A stretch of 64,000 bases of DNA from Saccharum officinarum (taxonomy: Eukaryota; Streptophyta; Magnoliopsida; Poales; Poaceae), in the NCBI GenBank assembly GCA_020631735.1, contig CM036209.1:9213451-9277450 (forward strand), read 5' to 3'. The position numbers and the translations under genes are program-made. Positions 47,277 to 58,102 of the stretch are shown here, piece by piece. Every line of letters begins with the position of its first letter. Position 1 is the stretch's first letter. Under the pieces are notes generated by a model, which was not told where the DNA came from, searched no databases, and was given only the letters and a program-made list of their open reading frames with translations.

Positions 47277-47873
47277 AAGTGAAGTAGTTGAAGAAACCAA
47301 ATATATGAATCAATACTATTACATAGTTGAACAACAATTTCTATCTCAAGTCTTGGGCCTATAAATATAAATCATGAAGCGAAATCCTAAAACAAATATG
47401 CTTCATGTAAATGATGTCTACACATACATAATCCAACCCATCTATACAAGAAATCACCACAAATAATTTCAACTCACACACTTCCAACATACTTTTATAT
47501 GCGCAGTCCAACAGTCTAAACCAGTGTACTGAAACCCTAATGAACTGTCAACCAATACCAATCACAAAAACCATAAAAGTTCAACATAATATATTATATG
47601 TGATTAACCAAACCAACTTTGTTTAAACGAAATGAAAGCCAGTATTGCACACAGCAGTGTAAACCGGAGTAGTATACAGTATATAAGCATCAACTAAACC
47701 AAAAAAACAGACATGAGGGAGTCATACCCCTGGCAAGAGAAGATTCAAACCTGAAATGCAAATGATAACTTGGTCAATGGGAAATATAGCATGGGAGGAA
47801 AGCAAGAGAGAGAACACAGCAAGAAAACCTCACCTCGAACTCGCCGCACTCAAAGAGAAACAAGAGAGCGACA
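47277..47873. other. Upstream region of the GRF gene
   Basis: AT-rich sequence with no open frame of note. It should hold the promoter and leader of the minus-strand GRF gene, but no convincing TATA box could be singled out. Confidence 0.35.
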
Positions 47874-48165
47874 AAAAAGCAGGTGGGCCGCAGCATTTAT
47901 ATGGGCTTGTCGCGCCGGCCTGGCTAGCACGACAGTCCGTCGTGCCAGAGCCGACGGCGCGACAAAGCGAAAAAGCAGGTGGGCCGCAGCATTATGGTGT
48001 GACAGTCCATCGTGCCATAGTCAACAACGTGACAAGGCGGGGCCCATGGCCCGCCACGCTAGCTCCGATCAACGCCCTATGCCACTATGGCGCCCCTAGT
48101 CGCGCCAGTGCATGTGGTGCGACAGAGTGATGCAATCGCGCCACCCACACTGGCGCGACCAAAAG
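47874..48165. repeat. Subterminal GC-rich hairpin repeats of the MULE
   Basis: CTTGTCGCGCCGGCC (47906-47920) pairs with GGCGCGACAAAG (about 47956). CGTGCCAT, GTCGCGCCAGTG and CACTGGCGCGACC continue the pattern to 48160. A tandem unit AAAAAGCAGGTGGGCCGCAG occurs at about 47874 and 47970. These resemble the cluster at 45003-45170. Confidence 0.75.
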
Positions 48166-48182
48166 GGTCAGATTTGCAAATA

Positions 48183-48310
48183 CTTTTTTTAGATTAGTTT
48201 TAAAATATTGCTTAAAAAAGATTAAATTTTAAAAAAAATCTACTAATTTTATAGCGGTTATTTTTAGCCATGGCTAAAAACTTGTCTTAGTACTTCCAAA
48301 TAGGCCCTTG
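48183..48310 (-). mobile_element. Right end of the MULE
   Basis: The reverse complement begins GGGCCTATTTGGAAGTACT and contains TTTTAAAATTTAATC and CAATATTTTAAAACTAAT, matching the left end at 8286-8341 and 27695-27750. Confidence 0.6.
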
Positions 48311-48438
48311 GTTTAGAGGAGTGTATATACACAATATATATAGGCAATGCGAATACATCTTTGATCCATGTCTCTTGTACCTAATAATACATATAAATTC
48401 ATGTCTAGAATTAAGAATAAATAGTTCTAGTTATATAC

Positions 48439-48872
48439 TACTTCCTCCGTTCCGAATTGTAAGGGCCAGTTTGGCAGAGCTCCATTAGATTCTTGAGCTT
48501 TACTTCTTGATTTTCTGATAGAGTGATTTTGGTGAGGAAGCAGGGTGGAGGAGCAAGTGGGAATTGATTCTAAAGTGATTTTAACGATGATTGAACAAGA
48601 AGCAGTGAGAAGCGGTGGAGAATGATTTTTTTAGTCGCAAGGTCGTCGTGTAGATAAAGAAGTGATTCTTATCCGCTGTTCCACCAGAATCCAGCTGTAT
48701 TTTAAAAGTTTGGCAAGGATCCACAAAATATCCAAACTAAGTTGTTTTAGTTTTTTTTAGATACATAGTTTTTTTTTGCTATACACCCGGATACACATGA
48801 TGTCTAAATACATGGAAAAAAAATTGTACCCAGAAAGGCCATAACGACTTACGATTTTAAATGGACGGACTA
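48439..48872. mobile_element. Stowaway-like MITE interrupted by another repeat
   Basis: TA-CTTCCTCCGTTCCGAATTGTAAG (48439) pairs with CTTACGATTTTAAATGGACGGAC-TA (ending 48872). The interior from GGGCCAGTTTGGC to about 48725 looks like a separate inserted repeat. The flanks 48311-48438 and 48873-49235 hold no gene. Confidence 0.5.
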
Positions 48873-49235
48873 CTTTTGGAACGACGTATATAGCAAGACA
48901 CGATGCATGAAAGTATATCCTTTTGTTTTGCCAAAACAAAACACGTAGGACAAGTTTTGCATTATTCCTACACGGAGAAATTTATTAGTGTTAGGTAAGG
49001 TCAAAACATACAGATATGATGATGGTCAGATTAATTACGTGCAGCCCTTACATTACATACATCATCAAGCAGCACGCCCCGCCGCTCCCAAGCATGCGTC
49101 CGGCTGTAGCTCCATCTTGTTTATTTTGTGGAATGCATGGGAATGGTGGTGCTAGCTCTCTCCAAAAGGCAAAAGCCATGACATGTATGGGCATATGAGC
49201 ATGTGACATAAGCACCATTTGCACGAGATTAGGAG

Positions 49236-49462
49236 TAGGGATGAAAACGGAACAGAAATATTCCGAATTGACCGTTTTCGTTTTCTATATTATGAACCGT
49301 TTTTTAACATGAAAAATTGTCAGTTTCAATCGGTTTCACAACCATTTTCAATTATTTTTTGTACTCTTTAATTGCTAAATGTAGAAATATCCCGAACCGA
49401 CCGTTTTCGTTTTTCTATATCGTAAGTCCGTTTTCGACCGTTTCCGACCGTTTTCATCCTTA
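49236..49462. mobile_element. hAT-type MITE
   Basis: The 227-bp element has termini TAGGGATGAAAACGG and CCGTTTTCATCCTTA and a perfect 8-bp target duplication ATTAGGAG (49228-49235, 49463-49470). The interior is built of repeated CCGTTTTCG and GACCGTTTTC motifs. Confidence 0.9.
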
Positions 49463-49551
49463 ATTAGGAGTACCGGCCCAAGCCCAACCAATGCAATGAC
49501 CAATGAGCATCATTTCCACGAGATTAGTACTACTACATCAACAATCAATAG

Positions 49552-50002
49552 TACTCCCTCCGGTCCATTTTATCTGGCGCACACGCATATCAAGATTTAA
49601 ACTTTAAAAACTTTGACCAATAATTAGACTAATATTTTTTAACTATTATAATACAAACTTTATATAATTAGATTTATAAGGAATTATACTATCAAATGAT
49701 TATAAGTTTATAAGTATAAATAATATAATATAAAACAAATGAATGGTCAAAGTATGATCTAGGAAACCGTGTCATTCTAACTTGCACCATATAAAATACA
49801 CCGGTCCGTCCCAAAAGAAAAAAGTGTCGTTTTTTACTTTCAGACATCTTGTTTAACCATCCGTCTTATTCAAATTTTTTATATAAATATCATCTATTTT
49901 GTTATGAATTATTTTATAAAAAAAGAAATACTTTAATAATAATTTATTTATTTTATAATTTACACAAAATTTTTGAGTAAGAGAAACGGGACGGAGGGAG
50001 TA
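49552..50002. mobile_element. Two adjoining Stowaway-like MITEs
   Basis: TA-CTCCCTCCGGTCCATTTTAT (49552) and GGACGGAGGGAG-TA (ending 50002) are Stowaway termini. A second left-type terminus, GGTCCGTCCCAAAAG (about 49803), shows that two elements are fused or nested. Very AT-rich interior. Confidence 0.6.
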
Positions 50003-50597
50003 ATCTGCAATGCATGTCGACGACAAGCAGTTGATTAATGTCGTGAGTACGTGGTGGCCGACAAGCAAGGACGACATGCACGCCTGGCATGCCGCCACGC
50101 GGATGCGAGGGAAAAACTACTGCGCACGACCACAAAAGCACACGCGGCCCGCCGCCTCCTGCACGCTCTGCGGCGCCGCACCGCACCCGCATGCATGCAT
50201 TGCACACGCACGCGGTTTTCTTTCTGTTCCAGATGAGCACGCACGCATGGGCAACACAAGTGATGCAGGCACGTGGTACTGCAGGGATGCATGCCTTTGC
50301 GCCCAACACGCACCCACCGAACGGGCGGACACCCATTCTGCACGCCACGTCTCTCGCCGGAGCGGCCGCCGTGCGGGATTCTTGACGGCGACCCGTCGTA
50401 TCTTGGATCGGCGGCGCCACGCGCGGGCCGGCCGGGGCCAAAAAAAAAGACTTCGACGAAAGTTTGTTTTCTCCTGGTGGGGTGGTGAGGGAGATTTACC
50501 TGTTTGGTTTGACCACCATGACACACATCATCTCTTTCTCTTTTCGTGCTGCCATTATTATACTCCTGGTGGGGTGGTGGGGGAGATTTGATACAAG
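50003..50597. other. GC-rich stretch without a recognisable gene
   Basis: Overlapping open frames of 60-210 codons exist on both strands but resemble nothing known and are explained by GC content. A direct repeat, CTCCTGGTGGGGTGGTG, occurs at about 50472 and 50563. CATG and GCAC tracts are frequent. Confidence 0.5.
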
Positions 50598-50788
50598 TAG
50601 GGATGCGACTATGCGAGTAGGTATTTAACGGTGTTTTTTTAGCTCGGCTAACTATAATTACGGTCAAATGTCATTTTAGTTCATTTTTCCTCTTCCGTCA
50701 GATTACATAAATGTCATTCTAGCTTTTTTTGATCAAGTTTTTGGGGCGACTACTCGATGATCCAAAATATTTTGAACTTGCATCCCTA
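50598..50788. mobile_element. hAT-type MITE
   Basis: The 191-bp element has termini TAGGGATGC and GCATCCCTA (perfect 9-bp inverted repeats) and a perfect 8-bp target duplication GATACAAG (50590-50597, 50789-50796). Confidence 0.9.
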
Positions 50789-51096
50789 GATACAAGTCTT
50801 CTCTTTTTAATTCTGTGCTGCCATTATGATAGCTCTCCACTTTTGAATTTCGATCCATCCATCCATGTATATACTGTGGTCCTTTCGGTGCAATTAAATG
50901 TTCTCCGACACTTGAAAACAGTGTAAACAAGTTTCATTCTCATGAAACTCATTTCATCTCTATTTATCTATCTATATCATGTCAGCTTTTTAATGTCCAT
51001 GAAATCACCATTAAGACTGACCTTATGTATACGCAAGCCAATGGACAAGATCGTGTGGCACGAGCGAGTGTAAGTTTTTGTTGTAAAGGAGCTGTA

Positions 51097-52051
51097 GGGC
51101 CTATTTGGTTCCCTTCTCAACTCAGCTTGCCTCGTATCTAGAATGCGGGCTCCCGTCGGCCAGACCTAATTCATATCATACTGGACCCCTTTGTTTGGTT
51201 GCCTGTTTTAGTAGATGATAGCTTAGCTACAACAACAATTTGGTTGGTCACATTAACATATATTGCATCAAAATAAAATAAGAACAACAAGTTTTAAGAT
51301 AATATTTATTTTGCGTGAATCAATGTATAGTGCTTATTTTTATCATATAATCTTAATCTTTTTTTTACAAAAGAGAATATATTAATATCCCAGCTTCTGC
51401 ATCGACTAAAGCATATAGCTGTTCCTTATTACACACTGAAGCATAAAGGTCCAAGCAATCTCAAACACAAAGTTTTGAACCAAAAAGGACGAAGGAAAAG
51501 TCTGTCGAAAAAACATCTAAACTGTAATTCTATTAACAAATCTCCAACCGTTTCTTACAAACACCTCCATTGCGACTGTCTCAATTTTCCTGCATCCCAT
51601 CATCATTAATTGGCGGTACTCCTCCTCCTCCTGAAGAAGGGTCCAAAATCTTATTCAGTAGGTCCCCCTGAAGATAACCTATAAATAAGATGGTGCTAGG
51701 ATCTTGTCAAAGACCAAGTCATTCCGGGTTAACCATATGACCCAACAAAAAGTGGCCGCGCCCACTAGAATCTTATATTTCAAATTCCTATTCACCCCAA
51801 GTAACCAATCTGTAAACAAATAACATCATTAATCTACATACTAATAACATCATTAACATGATAATACCTGTATCCCACAAGTCTAGCTATGAAGAAAACG
51901 GATTTCATTCTTGTTTCTGGCAAGTTAGGCTCGCTGCTCCTTTTAGACGTAAGGGACACAGCCTCTGGCCTTCATCCAACCAACCAAACGTCAGACACCT
52001 GCATCCATCCAGCTAGCCTAGCCAATCCATATGCAGGGAACCAAACACCCC
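51097..52051. mobile_element. TIR element containing a LINE fragment
   Basis: GGGCCTATTTGGTTCCCTT (51097) and GCAGGGAACCAAACACCCC (ending 52051) are inverted repeats. The interior includes a LINE remnant at 51358-51835. No clear target duplication, so its superfamily is open. Confidence 0.5.
51358..51835 (-). pseudogene. LINE reverse-transcriptase C-terminal fragment
   Basis: On the minus strand KYKILVGAATFCWVIWLTRN continues DLVFDKILAPSYL, the conserved region near the end of plant LINE reverse transcriptases (the zinc-binding RT-associated segment). Stops follow soon after. The T-run at 51358-51366 would be the poly(A) tail. The 5' end is missing. Confidence 0.6.
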
Positions 52052-53086
52052 TGAATATACTCCTTTCGTCCAGTAATATAGTGTATTCTAGGGATTTTAT
52101 GACATATTAAGAGATTACACAAAAAACACATGTGTTCTCATTTTATTTCTTAATCAACCACGATCAATGTGTGCGTGTGTTCATAGCGGTGAGCATATAC
52201 CTATGTGTATAAGTGCCTATATTGTACTAATTCGCAACAACATGATTAAGAGGATTGGTTGATAATATGAAGTAAAAATATAACACCTGCCACATTCAAA
52301 TATGTTTTCACCACTAATAAAATCCCTTATATTTAGATACATTTTTTGAAAGTCTATATGCACTATATTATAGGTCGGGCGAGTATATTGTACTCGATCA
52401 TAACGATGACCAAACTCGGTTGGTAACCTGTTTTTTTTTTCAACTTAGGACTAGCCTATTGACTAGGGCTGGAGCGCCGACATTATTGTGCCCGTGGCTA
52501 GCTTAGGAATGAGAATGGCACACACGCAAGAGGATGGGACAGTGTGGGATCAAACGCCAGTGGCTAGCGCTCGCAATGAACACATAGCTCTATCATCAGC
52601 AAGGTTTTAAATCTCTGGCTATATCTGTATGAGAAGGATTTAGCTATGTTTTTTATGTATAATTTAGTTGTTGTTATAACCCCCTATAACCGGTTATTTG
52701 CTGTTTCAGGAGATAGACCATTACTAAATTTCTTAGGCAGCGATTTAAAACACTTATCATCAGTTAGGAAATGATTGAAGATCAGAATCATATACAGTAC
52801 ACTCGTCCATTGTTTAACCTTTGAACTGAGTGTGACGACGGACCTCACTTGCCTGGACATCAATACAAAGCGATTTTCAAGAAGGAATTTGCTCGGGTTA
52901 TACTCAAAGCAAACGAGAAATACTGTTCTACTTTTCCTTCATGGCTAGAAGCCCATGTGTAATTTTGTTGATTTTTTTCTTTCCTTTTTTTTTGGTCTCT
53001 TGACTTGTAACTTTGTACACTTCAGTGTTTCAGTAATAAATCCCAGTAGGGGACACAACCCCTCCTCTTTTTTGTAAAAAAAGAAT
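52052..53086. other. No gene; repeat remnants
   Basis: A possible Stowaway remnant runs from 52057 (ATACTCCTTTCGTCC) to about 52385. At 52860-53083 a short frame ending SWLEAHV and a downstream CAGTAATAAATCCCAGTAGG...CCCCTCC...AAAAAAAG look like the 3' end of a plus-strand LINE, but no domain was recognised. Confidence 0.3.
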
Positions 53087-53225
53087 GGCCGCAAAAGTCA
53101 GAGCATATAAATAAAATAAAACAGTTCCCATGAACTTGCAGGCAACAACATGCTATGCGTACACACAACTGTTTCTTTATTTGGTCAGTGATGCCATGAA
53201 CCTGTAGGCGACAACCTGCATGTGT
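53087..53225. repeat. Direct repeat with 55257-55395 (left copy)
   Basis: GCAAAAGTCAGAGCATATAA, AAATAAAACAGTTCCCA and CTGTTTCTTTATTTGGTCAG occur in the same order at 55257-55395. The two copies flank a segment containing the LINE-like retroposon. Confidence 0.8.
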
Positions 53226-53551
53226 TTCAAGGGGGGAAGAATGTCAGGAATTCTCTGGAAATATTATGGGTTGGGCTGATCAAGGGCGTGAACTGTACCT
53301 AGGCCAAGAGAAGGCAACGGCTGGGCTTGTCGGCGGGCCAAGGAGCAAAGCAACTCTGATCATAAAAGGATTACCATCAGCATAGAGAAAGATGTCGAAG
53401 GACAAGACCACGAACCCAGTGGCGAGCGATAGCTCGAGGTGAGCCTCTGACCCGATTCTTATCCCTCCCCTCTTCTCCCACTCATGGACTGGTCTAGATC
53501 CTTGTTGAACCTTTCAGAAGCTTGTATGTTGTTTCGGTGAGTCCAATTGTT

Positions 53552-55219
53552 TTTTTCTCGATTGGGTGTTCAGCCCGTTTTTCATGAAGATGAAAGGTCA
53601 TCAAATGTTACAAAGGTGATATATATGACTCGCAAGTAATCCTTGGATTACCAACGAAATCCCACAGGCACAAACAAACAGCAAGAAAACACGAGGGGGG
53701 ACTCACCACCTCAAGACCCAACTGACTGAGCCTAATACATAAGACAACACATTGGTAGCTAGTAGTGTGGTGAAACCGCAGAGGCGACGAAGCAAGCTCA
53801 ACCTCGGCGGCAAAGCTTCCGCCAAGGGCGCCGGTACGACCATAGCGGCAAAGCATCCGCTAGAGAAGAGACCACAACAGCAAAGCATCCGCCATAGACG
53901 ATGAACATCAAGGCGGCAAAGCCACGGATGGGGGTCATCACGCTCACGGCAACAAAGTATCTGCCTGAGAGGGGAGACTGAAGCAACACCAGCGACAAGG
54001 CAACCGCCCGAGCAACATGACAGCAAAGCATCCATCCAAGAAGAGCGGTAGCGGCAAAGCATTCGCTACAGAGAAGCAATTGACTGCGGCAACACCAACC
54101 AACTACTGGACAATCCAAAGTGAAGAGTAGCATGAGGCACAATCAAGCATAGCATAGGAAGGAGCAACTCCAGACAGGGAAGCGGAGGAGCAGAAGCATG
54201 GTAGCAGGAGCGCTCTAACGACGCCTTCAAGAAGGAAACTGACATCCGCAAAATGTCATCTTCGTTTATAAGAGCACATAGGGATTTTCATCCCAGAACC
54301 AGCCCTGACGACCCGAACGGTGAAGACAGGCTTCAACGGCGCCTACAGGAAGGAAAATGACGCAGACTGCGCCACCGCCGCCAGCCCAGAGCAAGAAGCC
54401 GGGCAGGGTAGACACCCAAGCACATAGTCGACACCGTGGGTCCGGGGAGGGGGTGCCACCGTGCCAAGGGGCTTCCATGCCGGCAAGCAACAAACTCCAG
54501 CCGCCGTTCAGGGCGCCGAAGTCGTCCCGCTTGATAATCTCCACCATGCTGACGTCGTGCCGAAGCGGACTCCTAGATGCGCACAAAGGAGGCTTGTCCA
54601 CGACGGCCACCATACACCGGACCGAAAGAGGCGGAGCCGGACCAGGGGGCGCCGCGCTGCAAAGCAAGACACCTGCCGCCGTGGCCACCAATGCCGATGC
54701 CGAAGCAGCCGCAGGCGCAGCGCCTGGGCCATGGCCAACAGGAGCGGTGGTGGGCAAGGACACCAGATCCGGCAGTCCCCACGCCAGATCCAGACCAAGA
54801 GGTCCTGGACCCGCCTCGTCGGTCACCCGACCCGCCAGCAGTGAAGAAGGGGACCTTCGTCGCATCTGCCCCTGCAGGTCCATTGGCACCATGACCTTAA
54901 CCAGATCTGGAGCAGAGCTCGTGAGATTCGGCCATGGAGGGCCCGGATCCGCCCCAACGATGACCAGCTGCCGAAGTTGCAAGAGAAGAGGAGGGGTGGT
55001 GGGGTGGAAAGGGGCGGTGGGAGACCCATGTTTTGAGCACCGCCGATGCCCGCCGCCGCTAGCTGGAGAGAGGCGGTGGCCGGAGGAGAGGAGGGGTGGG
55101 GACCGGTAGCGCTGGCGAGGCCACCCAACAGCACCCCCCCCCCCCCCAGTCGCCCAAGGGGAGCGCTTGGGGGTCACGGGAGGGAAGTCATGAAGGCTAC
55201 TATACTATACCTAAGCCAC
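53552..55219 (-). mobile_element. LINE-like retroposon without recognisable RT
   Basis: A 15-bp direct repeat, GTGAGTCCAATTGTT, flanks the element (53537-53551 and 55220-55234). The minus-strand 3' end is GGGCTGAACACCCAATCGAG followed by A's, the manner of target-primed insertions. The 1668-bp body has a GC-rich 5' region with a (C)14 run (plus-strand coordinates 55134-55147), a 303-codon open frame (55177-54266) that I cannot assign, and a 3' region with about eight GCGGATGCTTTGCCGC-like motifs (53808-54072). No reverse transcriptase or endonuclease motif was seen, so it is either non-autonomous or internally deleted. Confidence 0.6.
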
Positions 55220-55256
55220 GTGAGTCCAATTGTTGAATCCAGGATTAGGTTAGATG

Positions 55257-55395
55257 GCCACAAAAGTCAGTGCATATTATAAATAAAATAAAACAGTTCC
55301 CACTTCCCATGAACCTGGAGGCGACAACCTGCTATGCATGCTTACCAGTTACCACACAGCTGTTTCTTTATTTGGTCAGTGATACCATGCACGCA
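55257..55395. repeat. Direct repeat with 53087-53225 (right copy)
   Basis: Similar to the left copy but with ACTTCCC inserted after CAGTTCCC and a different CATGCTTACCAGTTACC stretch, so it is diverged. Confidence 0.8.
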
Positions 55396-56577
55396 TGGTA
55401 CTCCTACTTAGTACTATAGTAAACAACAAAAATCAAACATGCTTAACAATTTCCTGGATTAAGCAGAGTTATCATCAGTAATAGCTTGCTGAAAAAGAAA
55501 GAAAAAAAAGGTCAGACGGCCGTTTGGCTTAGCCGCCGGCATCGATCAGGACATGTTGCAGTGGACCACCAGTGGTCGGTCGTCGTACTGCAGATGAGCG
55601 GCGGCCGTGGCCCTCTCCCCTGGTCCGGTGGTCCCTGGTGACCTGGTCGCGCGAAACGTGGTGGAATCGTGCAGCTGGGCACAGCAGCCACTGCGTGCGG
55701 CGTGTGGCAGGGATGTACGGGGAGAAACGGACACCGCAGCGCCGCGCGCCGCGCTGGCGGCTGGCTGGCGCTGCTAGTCGGCGACGGCGACTCGGCGGCG
55801 AGAAAGACAAGCTCGGCTCACAGCTGCACGGTAAAGACGATCCAAATCACCTGCTGGTACAGAGCGTGGGAGACGCGGAGTGGACAGCACAGGAGAGTAC
55901 GTACTGTACGCTGCACCGTACAGGAGAGTACGTACTGCACGCTGTATCGATCTCGATCGAGTCTTTCACTGACCCTATCAAAATCCCACTCTCTCACTGG
56001 CCGACTCATGCCACGCTGCTGCCACAAGGGTACGTACACGCATGTGCTGTGTGCATGTTATCTGCATACTCCACTACTGATCACTGCTGCTGCACGCATG
56101 CATCGATTTAATTATAGACGTATTTCGGTACAACAACCGATGTATTCCAAAGTATATTTTGAAGCCTGTTTTTTTCCCCTGAGTGAGACACGTTACTACG
56201 GTTGATTGGATTTAAGGTGCTGGACAGATGCAGGCTAGGATGCAAGGTACCCAGATGACACTGTCATGTAAGTTTAGATACCTCCTACGAGCCTTTCAGT
56301 AAGTTTGTGATCTAGATATGCAATGCTGGAAGTTTGATACCTAGATGGCACTATCATGCAAGTTTGGGTACTAGACTCTATAACAAAACTGAGTAAGCAT
56401 GCCACATAATCATATGGAGCGGGTCAAAAACCATTTGGGCATAGATGACACTGCCTCTAAAGTTTAGGGACCGTGTCAGTGCATTTTACTATTTTTCTCT
56501 TTTTTTTCTCCTTCCTTCTTGCTTCCTTTCTTTCGGTTCCCTCCTTTTCTTTCTACTTCTTTCACAAAAATGTAGAG
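55396..56577. other. No recognisable gene
   Basis: GC-rich at 55520-55820 with overlapping chance frames. A 32-bp near-repeat, CAGGAGAGTACGTACTG, occurs at 55889 and 55921. 56200-56460 repeats phrases such as AAGTTTGGGTAC and AGATGACACTG with small variations. Confidence 0.45.
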
Positions 56578-56594
56578 AAGAGCCTCAAAAGAGC

Positions 56595-56713
56595 GGACGG
56601 GCCTGTGGCCCAGTGGATAGCTCCCATCAATGGGAAGCAGCCGATAGAGGTTTGAACCCCCGCACCGCACCTAGCCTCCGTGAGGCGGCGCCTAGATAGC
56701 GTACTTCTAAAAA
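56595..56713 (+). mobile_element. tRNA-derived SINE with 17-bp target duplication
   Basis: AAGAGCCTCAAAAGAGC lies on both sides (56578-56594 and 56714-56730). The body begins GGACGGGCC and has an A-box-like TGGCCCAGTGG (about 56606) and a B-box-like GGTTTGAACCC (about 56649). It ends in an A-rich tail. The 119-bp length, Pol III boxes and long target duplication identify a complete SINE. The 3' half is related to the decayed copies at 7300-7408 and 26709-26817. Confidence 0.9.
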
Positions 56714-56730
56714 AAGAGCCTCAAAAGAGC

Positions 56731-57859
56731 TCTGATCCATTGTGCGGGAGATAGTGGGAGGGGCTTGAGCCCCATCCGTTGGATCCACCCCTAAGGTGCA
56801 TTATGGATCATTGGCCTATAGCCCTATGCAATAATCCTAATATATACAAGATATGCTAGAAAAATAGAGAAATACGATGTGTACACAAAACAAAATTCCT
56901 GTAAAAACAAAACAAATAAAACCTCATACAAGTTATTTGGTGAACTCTATCCGAAACCATATATTTTGTAAGATGGAACCCTAAAAACAGTTTATTTCAC
57001 TACCTTTGGAACGAGGGATCACATGACTTGTCTCACTCTTATATCCCTAACATATAGGGCCTATGATGTGTGGATCCATATATTAGTGACACCTAGAGTA
57101 ACTGCTCCCCGATCCATGGCATGTTGCGTGTTGATTTCAATGTAGTTTATCCCCGTGCGTGTACATAGCTAGAGTTGTAAGGCCAGTCTTAATTAGAGTT
57201 TTATAAATATTAAATAAGCTGTCATGATATAATATAAATAAAAAAATAATAAAAGTTTTATAGAGAGATAAAACTGATTACACTTATTGTTTTTATCATC
57301 TGATATAGTCTTAAAATAGAGACATGAAAGACTTTCAATCACTCTGGGAACTTGACTCTTTTGCGTGTCAAAAACACATGTGTATATATGTGTGTGCGTC
57401 TGTGACTGGACAGGTCGAGACGGCTTGTGCGTAGATTTTTAATTATATTGATTTTGGTTTTTTTGAGCATGCGGCCGGGCACGGGGGACCTCGACGTGCG
57501 TGCCGTATGTGTAGCGGCTCAGCACCACACAAATGGAAGTCGTCGTTTTCCATGGCCAGCCAGCCATGCCAGCAGGCAGAACGAAGCTCACACACGGTAC
57601 TAACGTCGCATACAGCGGGAAGGAAGGATACGATGCAATCACGCTAGCCTACCGTATCCATACGTACAATGCAATCACGCTAGGCTACCGTATACGTGTT
57701 CCATACACCAGGCCAACACCACCGATGCCCAATTTCACAACAACCTCCGTCTACCGTGTATCCATCTTTAACTGAAGGATATACGTATGTATATGTGTAT
57801 ACATAATTATAGATATATACATATATATCGACGTCAGCATCAATGTAAAATTATTACTA
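56731..57859. other. No recognisable gene
   Basis: AT-rich to 57400, then mixed. A short tandem repeat, ATGCAATCACGCTAG.CTACC, occurs at about 57633 and 57668. Confidence 0.45.
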
Positions 57860-58102
57860 GGGCTCATTTAGGAAGACTTCGCCCACACGGCTCGGGAGTT
57901 GGAGCCACAGCCCTCAAAACGAATAAATTTTCCGGCTCCGGCTTTCTCCTGCGGAAAGGGCTCCGGCTCCCCCCATAATCCCATTCAGGACCAGAAGCGC
58001 TCCTCGCTGCTGCTGGCTGCTGCATCTGGTGTGGCTCTACCTACTCTGGTGTTCGGAGCCTGTGAAGAAGCCGGTGCCGGGAGCCACACACCAAATGAGC
58101 TC
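57860..58102. mobile_element. MITE with GGGCTCATTTAGG / CCAAATGAGCTC termini
   Basis: The 243-bp element is flanked by CTA and TTA (imperfect 3-bp duplication) and contains GGCTCCGG motifs in both orientations. Probably Tourist-like. Confidence 0.5.

Larger units (their letters stand above)
27152..48310 (+). mobile_element. Composite MULE: transposase, PMD gene, convergent GRF gene, with a copia insertion
   Basis: The outer limits are the repeat-rich left end (27152-27750) and the right end, whose reverse complement starts GGGCCTATTTGGAAGTACT (48310). The inner inverted repeats are 27695-27750 and 48183-48245, sharing TTTTAAAATTTAATC and CAATATTTTAAAACTAAT. Inside on the plus strand are the mudrA-like transposase and the PMD exons; on the minus strand is a four-exon GRF-finger gene. 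Removing the copia (11.26 kb plus its TSD) leaves about 9.9 kb, a plausible MULE size. No matching 9-bp target duplication was found, so the outermost edges are approximate. Confidence 0.6.

Noticed and set aside
7741..48318. 9-bp target duplication for the MULE
   Set aside because: Flanks next to the presumed ends (ACTATAGTA on the left, TTGGTTTAG on the right) do not match, so no claim is made.
50010..50667. Overlapping open frames of 193, 210, 162 and 135 codons on both strands
   Set aside because: GC-rich sequence lacks stops in several frames at once; low-complexity Arg/His/Cys-rich translations, no known domain, no consistent start or splice context.
55572..56205. Two overlapping frames of about 178 codons
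   Set aside because: Arg/Trp-rich translations from a GC-rich tract, no homology recognised, overlapping in different frames.
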